A model generated the notes under the pieces. That model was not told the DNA's origin, did not search any database, and worked only from the letters and a program-made list of their open reading frames with translations. The position numbers and the translations under genes were made by a program. Of a DNA stretch of 64,000 nt, positions 47,318 through 56,601 are shown piece after piece. Within the stretch, counting starts at the first letter, position 1, and every line of letters starts with the position of its first letter. The stretch covers positions 1,302,001-1,366,000 of the forward strand of contig JAHRHY010000006.1 in NCBI GenBank assembly GCA_019671135.1, written 5' to 3'. Source of the DNA: Linnemannia hyalina (taxonomy: Eukaryota > Mortierellomycota > Mortierellomycetes > Mortierellales > Mortierellaceae).

Positions 47318-50300
47318 TCAATCCTTCCCGATCCGAGAACGAGTTCTAGGTCTCAACTCATTGATTTTTGATTGACTGGACTGAGTGAGCTTATTGCGAT
47401 TAAGGTTGTGTTCACCTTTTTTAGGTGTGAACTTGTTCTTCTTTGTGTTCAAGCGATTGCTACTTTGAGGTTCGCTCATTAGTTCGTCGGTAGTAAGCAT
47501 TGGCTGATCCGTTTGCGAATCATGACGAGAGTGCGGACGAGGATCCTCATTACGGGGTGGGTGATCGGCCCAATAGTCCGTGATGCATTTCCTCTCAACA
47601 AAATTGTCCTCTGGTTCCCAGGTGTTGTCGTTATCAGAATAATTTCTCCACTTGACAAAGTACTCCCATGTCCCTTCCTTTGTACTACGAGCGTCAAGAA
47701 CTTTCTCGACTTCGTACGTAAGGAAAGAGTCTGGGTCTTCATATACAAGTTTGAGCTGCGAGGGCGCATAGTTACGACCAAGCATAGAGCCAGTGCCATC
47801 TTTGAGGATGTATGCACCGCCCTTGTTTTTACGAACAACAGTAAACGGTCCTTCATATCTCGGAGAGAGGGAGTCTCCTTTGATAGGATCAACCGCCATA
47901 ACTGTGGAACCATCAGGAAATTCGCTGTGCAGTATCGTTTTATTGAATCTCTCAATCATTTTCCGCTGATTAGATTTCGCCTTCGCTTCAATAGCGGGGA
48001 ACACGATCGTAGTCATAAATTCGAGTCTCTTCAGCAAGTCTTCGTGGGACATGACCTGGTTCAAGGGGTCAGTGTAGTTGTAGTGTCCGTTTTCCTTGCG
48101 TGCGAAGAAAAGAGAGTAAGGCGTGGAACCATGCAAACTCGCAATATTTGCATTGAGGGCAAATTGGGCCATGGGAACATGACGATCCCACTCGTGGTTT
48201 TTGCCTTTGGTCTCTTTTCGAAGAATTTCTTTGACCGCTTTAACCCGGTTCTCGGCTAGTCCATTGCCTCTCGGATGATAGGGTGTGACAAGACGGTGAT
48301 GGATACCCAATTGTTCTGTCATTATTTTTGTGACCTGATTGGAAAATTCTTTTCCGTTATCTGATTGAAGGACTCGGGGGAATCCGATCAGAGTAAAAAT
48401 GTCAAACAGCGTGGTCGCAACAGTAGCGGCTGTTTTATCAGGTATAGCTCTCAAAATAACGAAGCGGGTGCATACGTCTGTCAGGACGAGAAGATATTTG
48501 TTGTTTTTCGAGGACAAATGGAATTCACCAGCGAGATCTACAGTCATATGCTCGCCTGGTAAATGTGCATGAATAGCCTTGAGGGGATGGTACCCTTTGC
48601 GAGTGATATTAATGCGTTGACACTCAGGGCATTGTTTGACGTGCTCAAGACAATCCTTGACCATGAATGGCCACGTCTTGTCTTGGGCGTGAATTTTGTC
48701 AACCATTTTGTTCGCACCAATATGACCGAGGGAGTGAACCTCAGTCATGAGTGAAGGACGGTCTTTCGCTGCGACAGTGATTCTAGGAACCGATTTGTCT
48801 TTCAGCATATGAATGTAGCCGTACACTTTCATTGGTGTTTTCAACTTAGGCCTGTCAGTCCACAACTTCTGAGGGAACTGACGAGATAACGCATCAGGTA
48901 ACACATTGAGTACTCCAGGACGGTAAACAATGTTGAACGAGTAAGCCATGATGGTGTCAAACCAAGTTGTCATCATTGGGTTCAAATCTTGCTGTGAGTG
49001 AAGAAAAGTAAGAGCCCGATGATCGGTGAACAAGGTAAAATGGTAACCCCAAAGATATTGATGGAATTTTTTCAATGCGAAAACAATCGCTAATAACTCC
49101 TTCTTAGTAGCGGAATATTTTCTCTCTCGGTCCTGCAGAGTGCGAGCCATGAAAGATATGTAGTTGACGTTCGAGGGAACGGACTGTATATCCTTCGGTT
49201 CGGGTACACCTTCCGGCAACTGATACAGTACCGCACCAATTCCAACGTTGGACGCGTCCGTGGCAACGTAGAACGGTCGACTGAAGTCTGGGAAGGATAA
49301 CACGGGAGCTCGTACAAGTAGTTCCTTGAGTCCAATGAAAGAATCCATTTCATCTTTTGATAATTTAAAAGTTCCTTCTCTATGACGAAGTGCATCAAGT
49401 GGTGCAGCAATAGTACTGTAGAGAGGGATATATTCACGAAAGAAATTGAGGGTACCCAAATACGATTGCACTTGTTTGGCGGTGGTAGGTGGTGCCCATT
49501 CGTGAATGTTAGCCAACTTGGTAGGGTCGACTTTCTTTCCAAAGAGATCAACAATGAATCCCAGCAGAGAGATCTGTGTGCTGAAAAAATTGCACTTGTT
49601 CTTGTTGATGATCAATTTCGCCTCGTTGAGTCTTTCGATCACACATTTGACATGAGCTGCATGCTCTTCTCTGCTCTTTGAAAAGATAACAATGTCATCA
49701 ATAAAGTTCAGAACAAAAGGCAAATCGCCAAGGATGCGAGACATACCTCTTTGGAACAAGCTCGAGAGTGGCTTCAGACCAAAGGGGGCCTTTTTGAACA
49801 TGTATTGTTTTCCCTCATGCATGAAAGCAGTGAGGTGCCTGTCTTCTTTATGAATAGGTAGACGATGGTACGCCTGTGTAAGGTCGATGGTGCTGTAGAT
49901 GGAATGACCAGCTACTTTTTGCATAATATCGGAGATGAAAGGGAGAGGGAAATTATCCTCTGGTAAATGTACATTGAGAGCACGAGGGTCAAGACACACT
50001 CGCCACAATGACTTTTTCCCATCCAAATCCTTTTTAGCTGCAAGTGTGAGGGTGTTGTTATGTGGGTTGCCAGCAGGTGCTAGCTCGATCACATCATCCT
50101 CTAGCCAGCGTGCGACCGTTTCATCCAATATGGGTCTCTGGGAGTGAGCAAATTGTCTAGGTCGTCGATATACAATGGTACCTTTTGGAACAGGTAGATA
50201 CACCATCATCTCAGGAACGGGGCAATGACTTGTCTTTGAGATATTTTCATTGTCTTTGAGTGCTTTGCTGATGGCATCTAGGAATCTTCCTTTCATGCGC

Positions 50301-52768
50301 TTAAACTCAGCGGTGAGTTCCTCTTCAGGGGTGGTAATCGGACGCAAAGATGGTTTCTCGTCTTCAACGGGAACATCATGTGCAGGTGACATCTCTTTTA
50401 TTTCTGGGAGACCGCAGAGAGCGAAGCCCATATGATAAAAAAGATCCATTCCGATTGTAAGAGCAAACTCTTGATCTTCGATTATTTCAAAAGGGGCAGA
50501 GAGAAACCGACCATTGAATTCGAATTCAACTTGATCAGTTACACCAATGCGTTCGACAATAGTCTTGTTTGCTAGTGTAAAATTACCAAGGATCTTAGTG
50601 AAAGGAATGTTATGTTCCTTGACTATGTCCTGTCTGATAAAAGAATGTGTAGCACCAGTATCTATTAACGCATGGTGTGTCCTCTTGAATGCACGGATTT
50701 CGATTCGAAATCTATTGTCGTGTTCTACTGCATCCTTAATAGCAGCATAGTGTCTGATAGTTAATTTGTCAGATGCGAAAGTGTCGAGTTCCTCAGTCGT
50801 CATACCAAAGCTACTGTCATCGTCACTGTGGTAGTCCATGTTAGCCTGACTTTGAGAAGCAAGGTTAGACAGGCTAGCAAAAGACGGTTCTTTTGTTTCA
50901 AAGTATGGCACAGAGACAAAGGCAGATTGTTTTGTTGGCAATGAGCGAAACGCGTATTGGGGTCGTGCACTCGTAGGTGCAGGTACATCCTTATCAGTTG
51001 TAACTGATTGTTCGCTATCCGGTAAAGGGGTTACAGACAAATCATTTTCTGTAGTCACAGACACATTATTTTCTTCTGCTGAAGAAGTATGGACAGCAAG
51101 TGAAGGAGACAGAATTGGACCAATAGGGATAGTGTTAGAACCAGTCAGTGGTAATTTTTTATTACTAAGTTCTGTTATGACAGGAGAGGGAAGTGTCATG
51201 TCGTTCGTCTCTACGAGGTCCTCAGGTTCACTTGTCTGTAGAGAAATAGTAGCATGAGTGAGCAAGGTTTGATCAGACACAGAGAAAAATTCAGATTCAG
51301 AAAAAGGAGGTATAGACAATTTACCTTCTTTCTTGTTCTTGTAGCTCTTGCCGCCCTTGCTGTCAGAGTTCTTCTTGCGATCACTGTTGCAGTAGGGGGC
51401 AGTGTGGCCATTCTTGTTGCACTTGGTGCAGTGCCTGCAGTTCTTGGTATCATGCGAGCGATTTTCACCGTGATTGTCACAGTGGAAAGTCTTCTTGCCA
51501 GAGTTAGACGAAGATGGGAACGACGACGAATCAGCAGTCGGTTTGCCTTTGCCACTGCGGTCGTTCTTGCGGTGACGTTGTCGCTTGTGACCATGGTTAT
51601 TACCGGTCTTGGACGAGGAGGCATCCTTGTCATCTTCATCATCGTCGACGAGACTGTGGGGTCTCTTGAGAGAGTCGTCTGGTCCTTCCATTACACTGAG
51701 GTTGGTAAGGATCTCACAAATAGAGTCCAGCTTGACCTCAGATAAGGAGGTGCCAGTCTTTTGAATCGATGTCTTGATCAGGTTGAGCTCCACCGATGGG
51801 ATTGAACTCATGATGCCAGACAGTACAGTGGCGTTGTTATCATCAATTCGATACACGCGCACTGATCGTTGGAGACGAAGAGCGAAGTTTCGGTACGACT
51901 CCTTGTGACGACGGCCAATTTCGGCGACACGAGCAACGGTTTTGAAGCGTTCCGTCGGAGTCAAAACACTGTCGACGAAGGCAACTTCACATTCCTCCCA
52001 AGTTAGGGAAGAACTGCCGTGACGAGACAGCTCATCAGTGAACTGCTGTCGTGTCTGATCGTCCAGAATCGCCATACAGAGCAGGCGTTGGGCACTGGCG
52101 AGGAAAGGAGTCTCGCCGTAACTGTTCTCACAGTAAGTCTTGAATCCATCGAGGAACAAGTGAGGGTCGCGGATGACTTGATACGATTGTCCCTTGCCGT
52201 GCTTGATGTCACCAAATCGGGGAGTGCCCGAGTCGAGTGTCAATTTGTTGCTGTCAACCCTGATAGCGGTGGCAATAGTCGCCGTGGGATCGGTCACGAT
52301 CGGTGCCATCGGTTGGTCGAGAGCCAGTGCTGCTGACAGACGCGCACAATCCGCGGTCTTTTGGCGCACGACTTCTAAGAGTTGGATGGCTTCCTTCTGC
52401 CACATCTGGTAATTGACATCGAGAGGGTTCTTGTGCATCTTGAGCAGGGTGCGACGGTATAGCTTGGACCAATTAGAAAGATCGTGTTTCTTGGTGGTGA
52501 TGGCTTCCTCAAGACCGCTGGTGAGCTCGGAGTCACTCACGTCGTCAGCATCCGTCATGGCAGAAAAAGTGTTCGGGTCGAAGACTGGAGAGGGCTGCAT
52601 GTGCTGGTTTGCCGACAAGATGGACGAGGCCTGTTCGTTGTCATCGCTCATAATGATGTCCTCTCGGAATACAGGGACGGGGGATGGAGCGACAACAAAG
52701 GTGCCGGTGGCATCGATAGCCAAGTCTTGGAGAGTGGGTAACTCGTTGTTGTCAGAGTTGTCAGACAT
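47318..52768 (-). CDS. Chromovirus Gag-Pol polyprotein
   Basis: A single open frame of 1816 residues. A gag region is followed by the zinc knuckle CTKCNKNGHTAPYC (about 450) and protease ALIDTGATHSF (about 700). RT has the box NFIDDIVIFSK (about 1020). RNase H starts at YVATDASNVGIG (about 1170) and includes LFTDHRALTFL. Integrase has an HHCC zinc domain ending CPECQR (about 1345-1390) and a DDE core, with Asp in VDLAGEF, Asp in QSDNGKEF and Glu in AENRVKAVKE (about 1410, 1470, 1507). A C-terminal chromodomain (YEVEKVLDAR to WEPEDNF, about 1690-1740) defines it as a chromovirus; such chromodomains can steer integration to marked chromatin. No frameshift separates gag and pol. All catalytic residues looked for are present. 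Confidence 0.95.
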   Translation of the reverse strand: MSDNSDNNELPTLQDLAIDATGTFVVAPSPVPVFREDIIMSDDNEQASSILSANQHMQPSPVFDPNTFSAMTDADDVSDSELTSGLEEAITTKKHDLSNWSKLYRRTLLKMHKNPLDVNYQMWQKEAIQLLEVVRQKTADCARLSAALALDQPMAPIVTDPTATIATAIRVDSNKLTLDSGTPRFGDIKHGKGQSYQVIRDPHLFLDGFKTYCENSYGETPFLASAQRLLCMAILDDQTRQQFTDELSRHGSSSLTWEECEVAFVDSVLTPTERFKTVARVAEIGRRHKESYRNFALRLQRSVRVYRIDDNNATVLSGIMSSIPSVELNLIKTSIQKTGTSLSEVKLDSICEILTNLSVMEGPDDSLKRPHSLVDDDEDDKDASSSKTGNNHGHKRQRHRKNDRSGKGKPTADSSSFPSSSNSGKKTFHCDNHGENRSHDTKNCRHCTKCNKNGHTAPYCNSDRKKNSDSKGGKSYKNKKEGKLSIPPFSESEFFSVSDQTLLTHATISLQTSEPEDLVETNDMTLPSPVITELSNKKLPLTGSNTIPIGPILSPSLAVHTSSAEENNVSVTTENDLSVTPLPDSEQSVTTDKDVPAPTSARPQYAFRSLPTKQSAFVSVPYFETKEPSFASLSNLASQSQANMDYHSDDDSSFGMTTEELDTFASDKLTIRHYAAIKDAVEHDNRFRIEIRAFKRTHHALIDTGATHSFIRQDIVKEHNIPFTKILGNFTLANKTIVERIGVTDQVEFEFNGRFLSAPFEIIEDQEFALTIGMDLFYHMGFALCGLPEIKEMSPAHDVPVEDEKPSLRPITTPEEELTAEFKRMKGRFLDAISKALKDNENISKTSHCPVPEMMVYLPVPKGTIVYRRPRQFAHSQRPILDETVARWLEDDVIELAPAGNPHNNTLTLAAKKDLDGKKSLWRVCLDPRALNVHLPEDNFPLPFISDIMQKVAGHSIYSTIDLTQAYHRLPIHKEDRHLTAFMHEGKQYMFKKAPFGLKPLSSLFQRGMSRILGDLPFVLNFIDDIVIFSKSREEHAAHVKCVIERLNEAKLIINKNKCNFFSTQISLLGFIVDLFGKKVDPTKLANIHEWAPPTTAKQVQSYLGTLNFFREYIPLYSTIAAPLDALRHREGTFKLSKDEMDSFIGLKELLVRAPVLSFPDFSRPFYVATDASNVGIGAVLYQLPEGVPEPKDIQSVPSNVNYISFMARTLQDRERKYSATKKELLAIVFALKKFHQYLWGYHFTLFTDHRALTFLHSQQDLNPMMTTWFDTIMAYSFNIVYRPGVLNVLPDALSRQFPQKLWTDRPKLKTPMKVYGYIHMLKDKSVPRITVAAKDRPSLMTEVHSLGHIGANKMVDKIHAQDKTWPFMVKDCLEHVKQCPECQRINITRKGYHPLKAIHAHLPGEHMTVDLAGEFHLSSKNNKYLLVLTDVCTRFVILRAIPDKTAATVATTLFDIFTLIGFPRVLQSDNGKEFSNQVTKIMTEQLGIHHRLVTPYHPRGNGLAENRVKAVKEILRKETKGKNHEWDRHVPMAQFALNANIASLHGSTPYSLFFARKENGHYNYTDPLNQVMSHEDLLKRLEFMTTIVFPAIEAKAKSNQRKMIERFNKTILHSEFPDGSTVMAVDPIKGDSLSPRYEGPFTVVRKNKGGAYILKDGTGSMLGRNYAPSQLKLVYEDPDSFLTYEVEKVLDARSTKEGTWEYFVKWRNYSDNDNTWEPEDNFVERKCITDYWADHPPRNEDPRPHSRHDSQTDQPMLTTDELMSEPQSSNRLNTKKNKFTPKKGEHNLNRNKLTQSSQSKINELRPRTRSRIGKD

Positions 52769-53309
52769 AGGAGTGATGATTTGTGATTTAGAGTGAGAGT
52801 GTCGGACAAAAGTTCAGAAGTTCTTGAGTGGATCGAAAAGTTGCCTTTCTTGTTAGGGAAGAGGTTTCTTTTAAATACTCATTACCGACACGTGTCATAG
52901 CAGCGTAGATTTTTAATCCGTATGCAACGTTTGCAGTGTTATAGCAAGGATGTTGTTTGTACCTAGTAATGGTGTAAAGGGAGCATTTATTTTCCTTTAT
53001 TTTCCTTTATTTTCCAATTAGCAAGCAAAAATAACAAAGATAAAAGAGTGAGGCTCTTTGCTGTTGTTTCTGTCAGCATTTATTATTTTGATTTCGCTGC
53101 TATTCGCATAGGTGTCACAGATCGCTACTTATGTATGCTAATTGCTCTTCGGTCATATCCGAGGGTGACATAGGTTCGAGGTTGCGTCTGACAGTCTCCG
53201 GTGATGGAGGTGCGAAGGAAAGAAACAAATGCAATCGCTCGATTAGGAACTCAACATCGACGAAAATACTAGAGATAGTGTTTATTTCTATTGAAGCATC
53301 ATACACAAC
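52769..53309 (-). other. Chromovirus internal spacer upstream of gag
   Basis: Leader of the gag-pol ORF, with a repeated TTTTCCTTTA-type stretch near 52990-53015. It contains a 63-codon minus-strand frame (53306-53115) starting 4 bp after the stop of the 223-residue ORF. That frame may be spurious or a further exon. Confidence 0.45.
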
Positions 53310-53981
53310 CTAAGGATTAGACTGCGCATGGGAGTTAAGGTACGTCAGGCGCTGCTCGTATGTACGGGCGAAAGATTCCCAGGCTTGTCGTGCTTCCAAC
53401 ATGTATCGAAGCTCCTTTTCTTTCTGATCTAGGTGTTGCCTCACCAACGTCAGCTGATCGTATTCCTGCTGCGAGGTGCAGGAGAGAAGCCTCTCGTACA
53501 CCCGCCCGGCCTGAGCAAAGAGCTCTTGCTGTTGCTGAGTGTAGGCCACTAGCTGTTCTTGTTGGAGAGAGGTCCACCAAGCCTGAGGAATGTTCTCCGA
53601 AGATGGTGCCGGTGCAGACAACAGTACAGGTACAGGTGAAGAGACGGGTATAGGCGAGGAGACTGGTGGAGGCGATCGGTCTTCCGCGACTTGCGAGAGC
53701 GGGTCCTGTGAGAGACAAACCGTCTCATCGGCCTCATGATCGATACAGTCTTCATGCTCAATACTGTCCTCCTGCTCGACGCTGTCCTCCTTGGACCAGT
53801 TGTTAGACGCAGACAGTTGCTGTTGTGACGACTCCAGCTCGTGTGCAAAGCGAGTGTTCTTGACTGGCCTTTTGGTGCCATGGGTGGAGCGGGTTGAGGT
53901 CATTGTGAAAGTTGGTAGTGAAGGGTGTTTGTGTGAATGGGATGGAAAGCGAAGAATGTGGAAAGAAGTTGTTTCTTTCAT
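53310..53981 (-). CDS. Chromovirus accessory ORF B (unknown function)
   Basis: A frame of 223 residues in the same sense as gag-pol, ending 541 bp upstream of it. The start may instead be the internal Met of MTSTRSTHGTKR (residue 27). The N-terminal half is Ser/Pro/Glu-rich and the C-terminal half is Gln/Glu-rich and probably helical (LQQEQLVAYTQQQQELF to ARTYEQRL), suggesting a coiled coil. No known domain, signal peptide or membrane helix is seen. It lies in the element between the 5' LTR and gag, where most Ty3/Gypsy elements have only a short leader. A CCAAT box and an AT-rich CATAAAAAG lie just upstream on the sense strand. Confidence 0.55.
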   Translation of the reverse strand: MKETTSFHILRFPSHSHKHPSLPTFTMTSTRSTHGTKRPVKNTRFAHELESSQQQLSASNNWSKEDSVEQEDSIEHEDCIDHEADETVCLSQDPLSQVAEDRSPPPVSSPIPVSSPVPVLLSAPAPSSENIPQAWWTSLQQEQLVAYTQQQQELFAQAGRVYERLLSCTSQQEYDQLTLVRQHLDQKEKELRYMLEARQAWESFARTYEQRLTYLNSHAQSNP

Positions 53982-54468
53982 CCTCTCTCTCTTTTCTCAT
54001 TCTTTTTATGTCTCTTCCTTTTCTTTTCCTGAATGCCAATTGGATCAAGGAAATCAGGACGTGGTGCATGGTGATTGGTCGAGACACTCATGCAAAGATG
54101 GCGTGCTTGTAAAAGCGAAAAGAAAAACAACTCATTCTCATGCATACATGTCTTGTGCCAACAGCGCTTGCATCATCCGCGGAGAAGATAAATAAAAAAT
54201 ATAACACGATGCATGATGACATCGATTTTTCTACATCATCTACTGATGAGGGTGATGACATCGTCTTTCATTGTGCATCCTGTGATCTGCAGGTGAAGAC
54301 TCACCTTCGATGACGCGCAGGAGCAAACATGCTATTGTGCGGGAGTATATTTTATCCTTGTGATTAGGCTTGAGTCATGAGGGAGAGAGAAGTACAACGA
54401 TTCAAGAGAGAAAACAAAACTGTATTAGTCAGTTCTTTTTATTTAGAGTTGTGTTTGAGATCTTGTTA
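53982..54468 (-). other. Spacer between chromovirus accessory ORFs
   Basis: About 490 bp holding a GATGACATCG-type motif pair (54216-54270), the better copy of which recurs at about 55363-55380 upstream of accessory ORF A. Confidence 0.5.
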
Positions 54469-55143
54469 CTACTGATCCTGCCGTGGCGACACAACTTGCT
54501 GATGTTGTTCTTCCGTCTCCTCGTGCGTGGAGTGTTGTTCAGCGTCAGGTCTGTTTGTTTGTACAGCCGAACTCCTTTTTGTGACGTATGGCCGATGAAA
54601 GTAGTTGTGCGTGTCGAGGCGTCGAGAGGGAGGAAATGCGACTCTCCTCTGCCAATAATCATCGAAATGGGATAGGGTGCGCTTGACAACCTGTATTTTT
54701 GTCTCCAATCCTTCCATCATATGATTGTATTTCCAGTACTCCTGGTCCTGGAGGTCGATGGTGGTACCGATGTCAATGGGTGGCTCGGTTTCCGAGTCGA
54801 ACATGCCGTGCATATCGCACAGTCGGTGGATGGTTTGGGCGGCAGCGTATGTCTTCGAGGATTGAAGGTGTACAAGAAGGGATTGGGCGTTTCGTATCGC
54901 TACAGTGCCTATCCTGCCTTCATCGGGTTGAACCGCCCAGAAGTGCGGTGGAGCAACGTCATGAAGATAGTTGTGAGTCGGTCGCTGGGGCGTTGTAGTG
55001 CTGTTCCTTCTGTCAGCGTATGGGTGCGCGCGTGTGGGCGACGTCCTTCGTGGCGGTGTTCTGCCGCTGTCGCTAGTAGAGCGAGGAGGGGACGGGGTAT
55101 TGTCTCCTTGGGGACCAGATGAGGGAGCGTTGTCATCGTTCAT
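54469..55143 (-). CDS. Chromovirus accessory ORF A (unknown function)
   Basis: A frame of 224 residues, same sense as gag-pol, starting about 560 bp inside the 5' LTR. The N-terminal 55 residues are Ser/Thr/Pro/Arg-rich. The centre (AIRNAQSLLVHLQSSKTYAAAQTIHRLCDMHG) and the following YWKYNHMMEGLETKIQVVKRTLSHF segment look helical. The tail is Gln/Glu/His-rich. No recognised family. It resembles accessory ORF B in size and layout (disordered N-terminus, helical C-terminal half), but no clear sequence similarity is seen by eye. Confidence 0.55.
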   Translation of the reverse strand: MNDDNAPSSGPQGDNTPSPPRSTSDSGRTPPRRTSPTRAHPYADRRNSTTTPQRPTHNYLHDVAPPHFWAVQPDEGRIGTVAIRNAQSLLVHLQSSKTYAAAQTIHRLCDMHGMFDSETEPPIDIGTTIDLQDQEYWKYNHMMEGLETKIQVVKRTLSHFDDYWQRRVAFPPSRRLDTHNYFHRPYVTKRSSAVQTNRPDAEQHSTHEETEEQHQQVVSPRQDQ

Positions 55144-55703
55144 GATGCGTGTGTTTTGTTGCGCTGTCGAGAAGGAGAGTTGTTGGGAGATGGTAAAGGT
55201 GTGTTGACAAAGTGTTTTACTTTTTCATTCCTCCTCCATCCTTCTCACTTGTGATCTTGTGCAAAGTTCTCACAAAGCGCATTCATCGCTACCTGATGGT
55301 CATCTGCCATTGGTTCATGCTTGAATCACGCCATCCCATAGAAAATCTTGAGAATCAACAAACGATGACATCGTCTTTTATTTTCAACATCATGTGACAC
55401 TAATCGTCAGTGGAGATCTTACCTGCGGTGAGGTTTTGTCTCTGCTCAAGCATCACAATCGATGCGAGGTCGTGCTTTTGATACCCTTGAGTATAAGCGG
55501 TAGTGGTTCCAGTGTTTTCAGACTGGAGTGGTGCCAGTAGTGAGACGGTGCTCTGTCAGCTGCATGGCTGACCTTCCATACGGTGATGGGTGTGCATTCA
55601 TTCCTTTCGTGTCTTTTTTTTTTTTTTTTTTTTTTAGAAAAGTGAATGCGTGTAGGGGTGTGTGAAGTGGGGAAGATCCCTATTGTGAATTCGTTAAGAA
55701 AAA
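55144..55703 (-). other. Chromovirus 5' untranslated region
   Basis: Between accessory ORF A and the 5' LTR. It contains a T-run of about 23 (near 55613-55635 on +). Directly next to the LTR, TTCGTTA (55690-55696 on +) is complementary to TAACGAA inside the LTR (55756-55762). Confidence 0.5.
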
Positions 55704-55844
55704 TGGAGAATAATAACCGGGGTTGTGATAGTAAAGGTTATGATGGGAATAGGAATAACGAAACAAAGAGAGGGATCTGTTTAATTCAGGGACGAAGAGT
55801 CCTTATGTACTCTTCGTCCTAATGATACACGTGATTATAGCACA
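55704..55844 (-). repeat. 5' LTR of chromovirus (141 bp)
   Basis: Identical by eye to 46643-46783. It is followed on the right by the target duplication GGAAA (55845-55849) and the LINE endonuclease. Confidence 0.95.
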
Positions 55845-56533
55845 GGAAATAAGGTTGGGGTAGAGACAAAAATGTAATCGATGCGTGTTTGCACAATCTC
55901 ACTTTTGTCTGCCCCTATTTTTCTGTGTTTGGTTCGACAGGTGAACCGACCGGCTTTTGTAGGGCCTCCCTCTTCCACTGGTGGCATAGTTTCTCTCAAG
56001 TCGAGACGAGTGAGAATATTCTCAAGGTGGTGCCAGTGGGAGCGGTTGCGTTGCCCCGCCTGCAGGGCGGGCAAGCGATCGTTCTGTATGTCTTTGTATG
56101 TGTTGAAGTCACCTCCAATAACCAGTCGTTGATGTTGGAGTACATCGACTGGGAATCGAAGGAAAAATGCTCTTCTTTGGTTGTGGTCAGAGGGGGCGTA
56201 CACACTTGCGAAGCGGTATTCTACCCCGTCTACTAAAAAGTCAAAGTAGACGATACGACCGTTCTCCAGCGTGTGGCACTTGTCTGCATCCATCTTGATG
56301 TGTTTTGATTTGATCAGAATGGCCGTATGCTGGGAAAAATAGCTCTCTCGAGCCCATTCTCTCCTCCATTCGGGAATCTGGTTGTCTTTAGGGTTACACT
56401 CTTGTAGCGCAATAATGTCAAACGGTTGTGTTTTGAGCCAGCGGAACAAGTTCTGCCGTTTTCTCGTATCCACAACACGATTGCAATTAAACGATGCAAA
56501 TGATAGACTGGTCATTAGAAAAAAATATATCAA
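55845..56533 (-). pseudogene. LINE ORF2, APE endonuclease half (5' part of split ORF2)
   Basis: Starts at MIYFFLMTSLSFASFNCN (the second Met is a plausible start). Endonuclease motifs are IIALQECN (catalytic Glu), YAPSDHNQRR, VIGGDFNTY (Asp, Asn) and TRIDYIFVSTP. The remaining catalytic SDH motif lies on the far side of the LTR element, at the start of the RT half. The frame currently runs into the LTR and stops after two foreign residues. It lies 68 bp downstream of the preceding ORF (ends 56602). The protein half is otherwise open and undamaged. Confidence 0.9.
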
Positions 56534-56601
56534 TGAAAAACAAAGATCTAAATAAAGATAGACAGAAAAAACGGATGATAAAGAAAAGGGTAAACTTCTT
56601 T

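Larger units (their letters stand above)
46643..55844 (-). mobile_element. Ty3/Gypsy chromovirus, complete, 9202 bp
   Basis: Two identical 141-bp LTRs flank an 8.9-kb internal region on the minus strand, with a 5-bp GGAAA target duplication. One long ORF encodes gag-protease-RT-RNase H-integrase-chromodomain. Upstream, 2.9 kb of extra sequence holds two further sense ORFs. A purine-rich tract (GGAGGG) sits just inside the 3' LTR. No complement of an initiator tRNA 3' end follows the 5' LTR. Identical LTRs and open frames imply a recent, possibly still competent insertion. It sits inside LINE ORF2. Confidence 0.95.
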
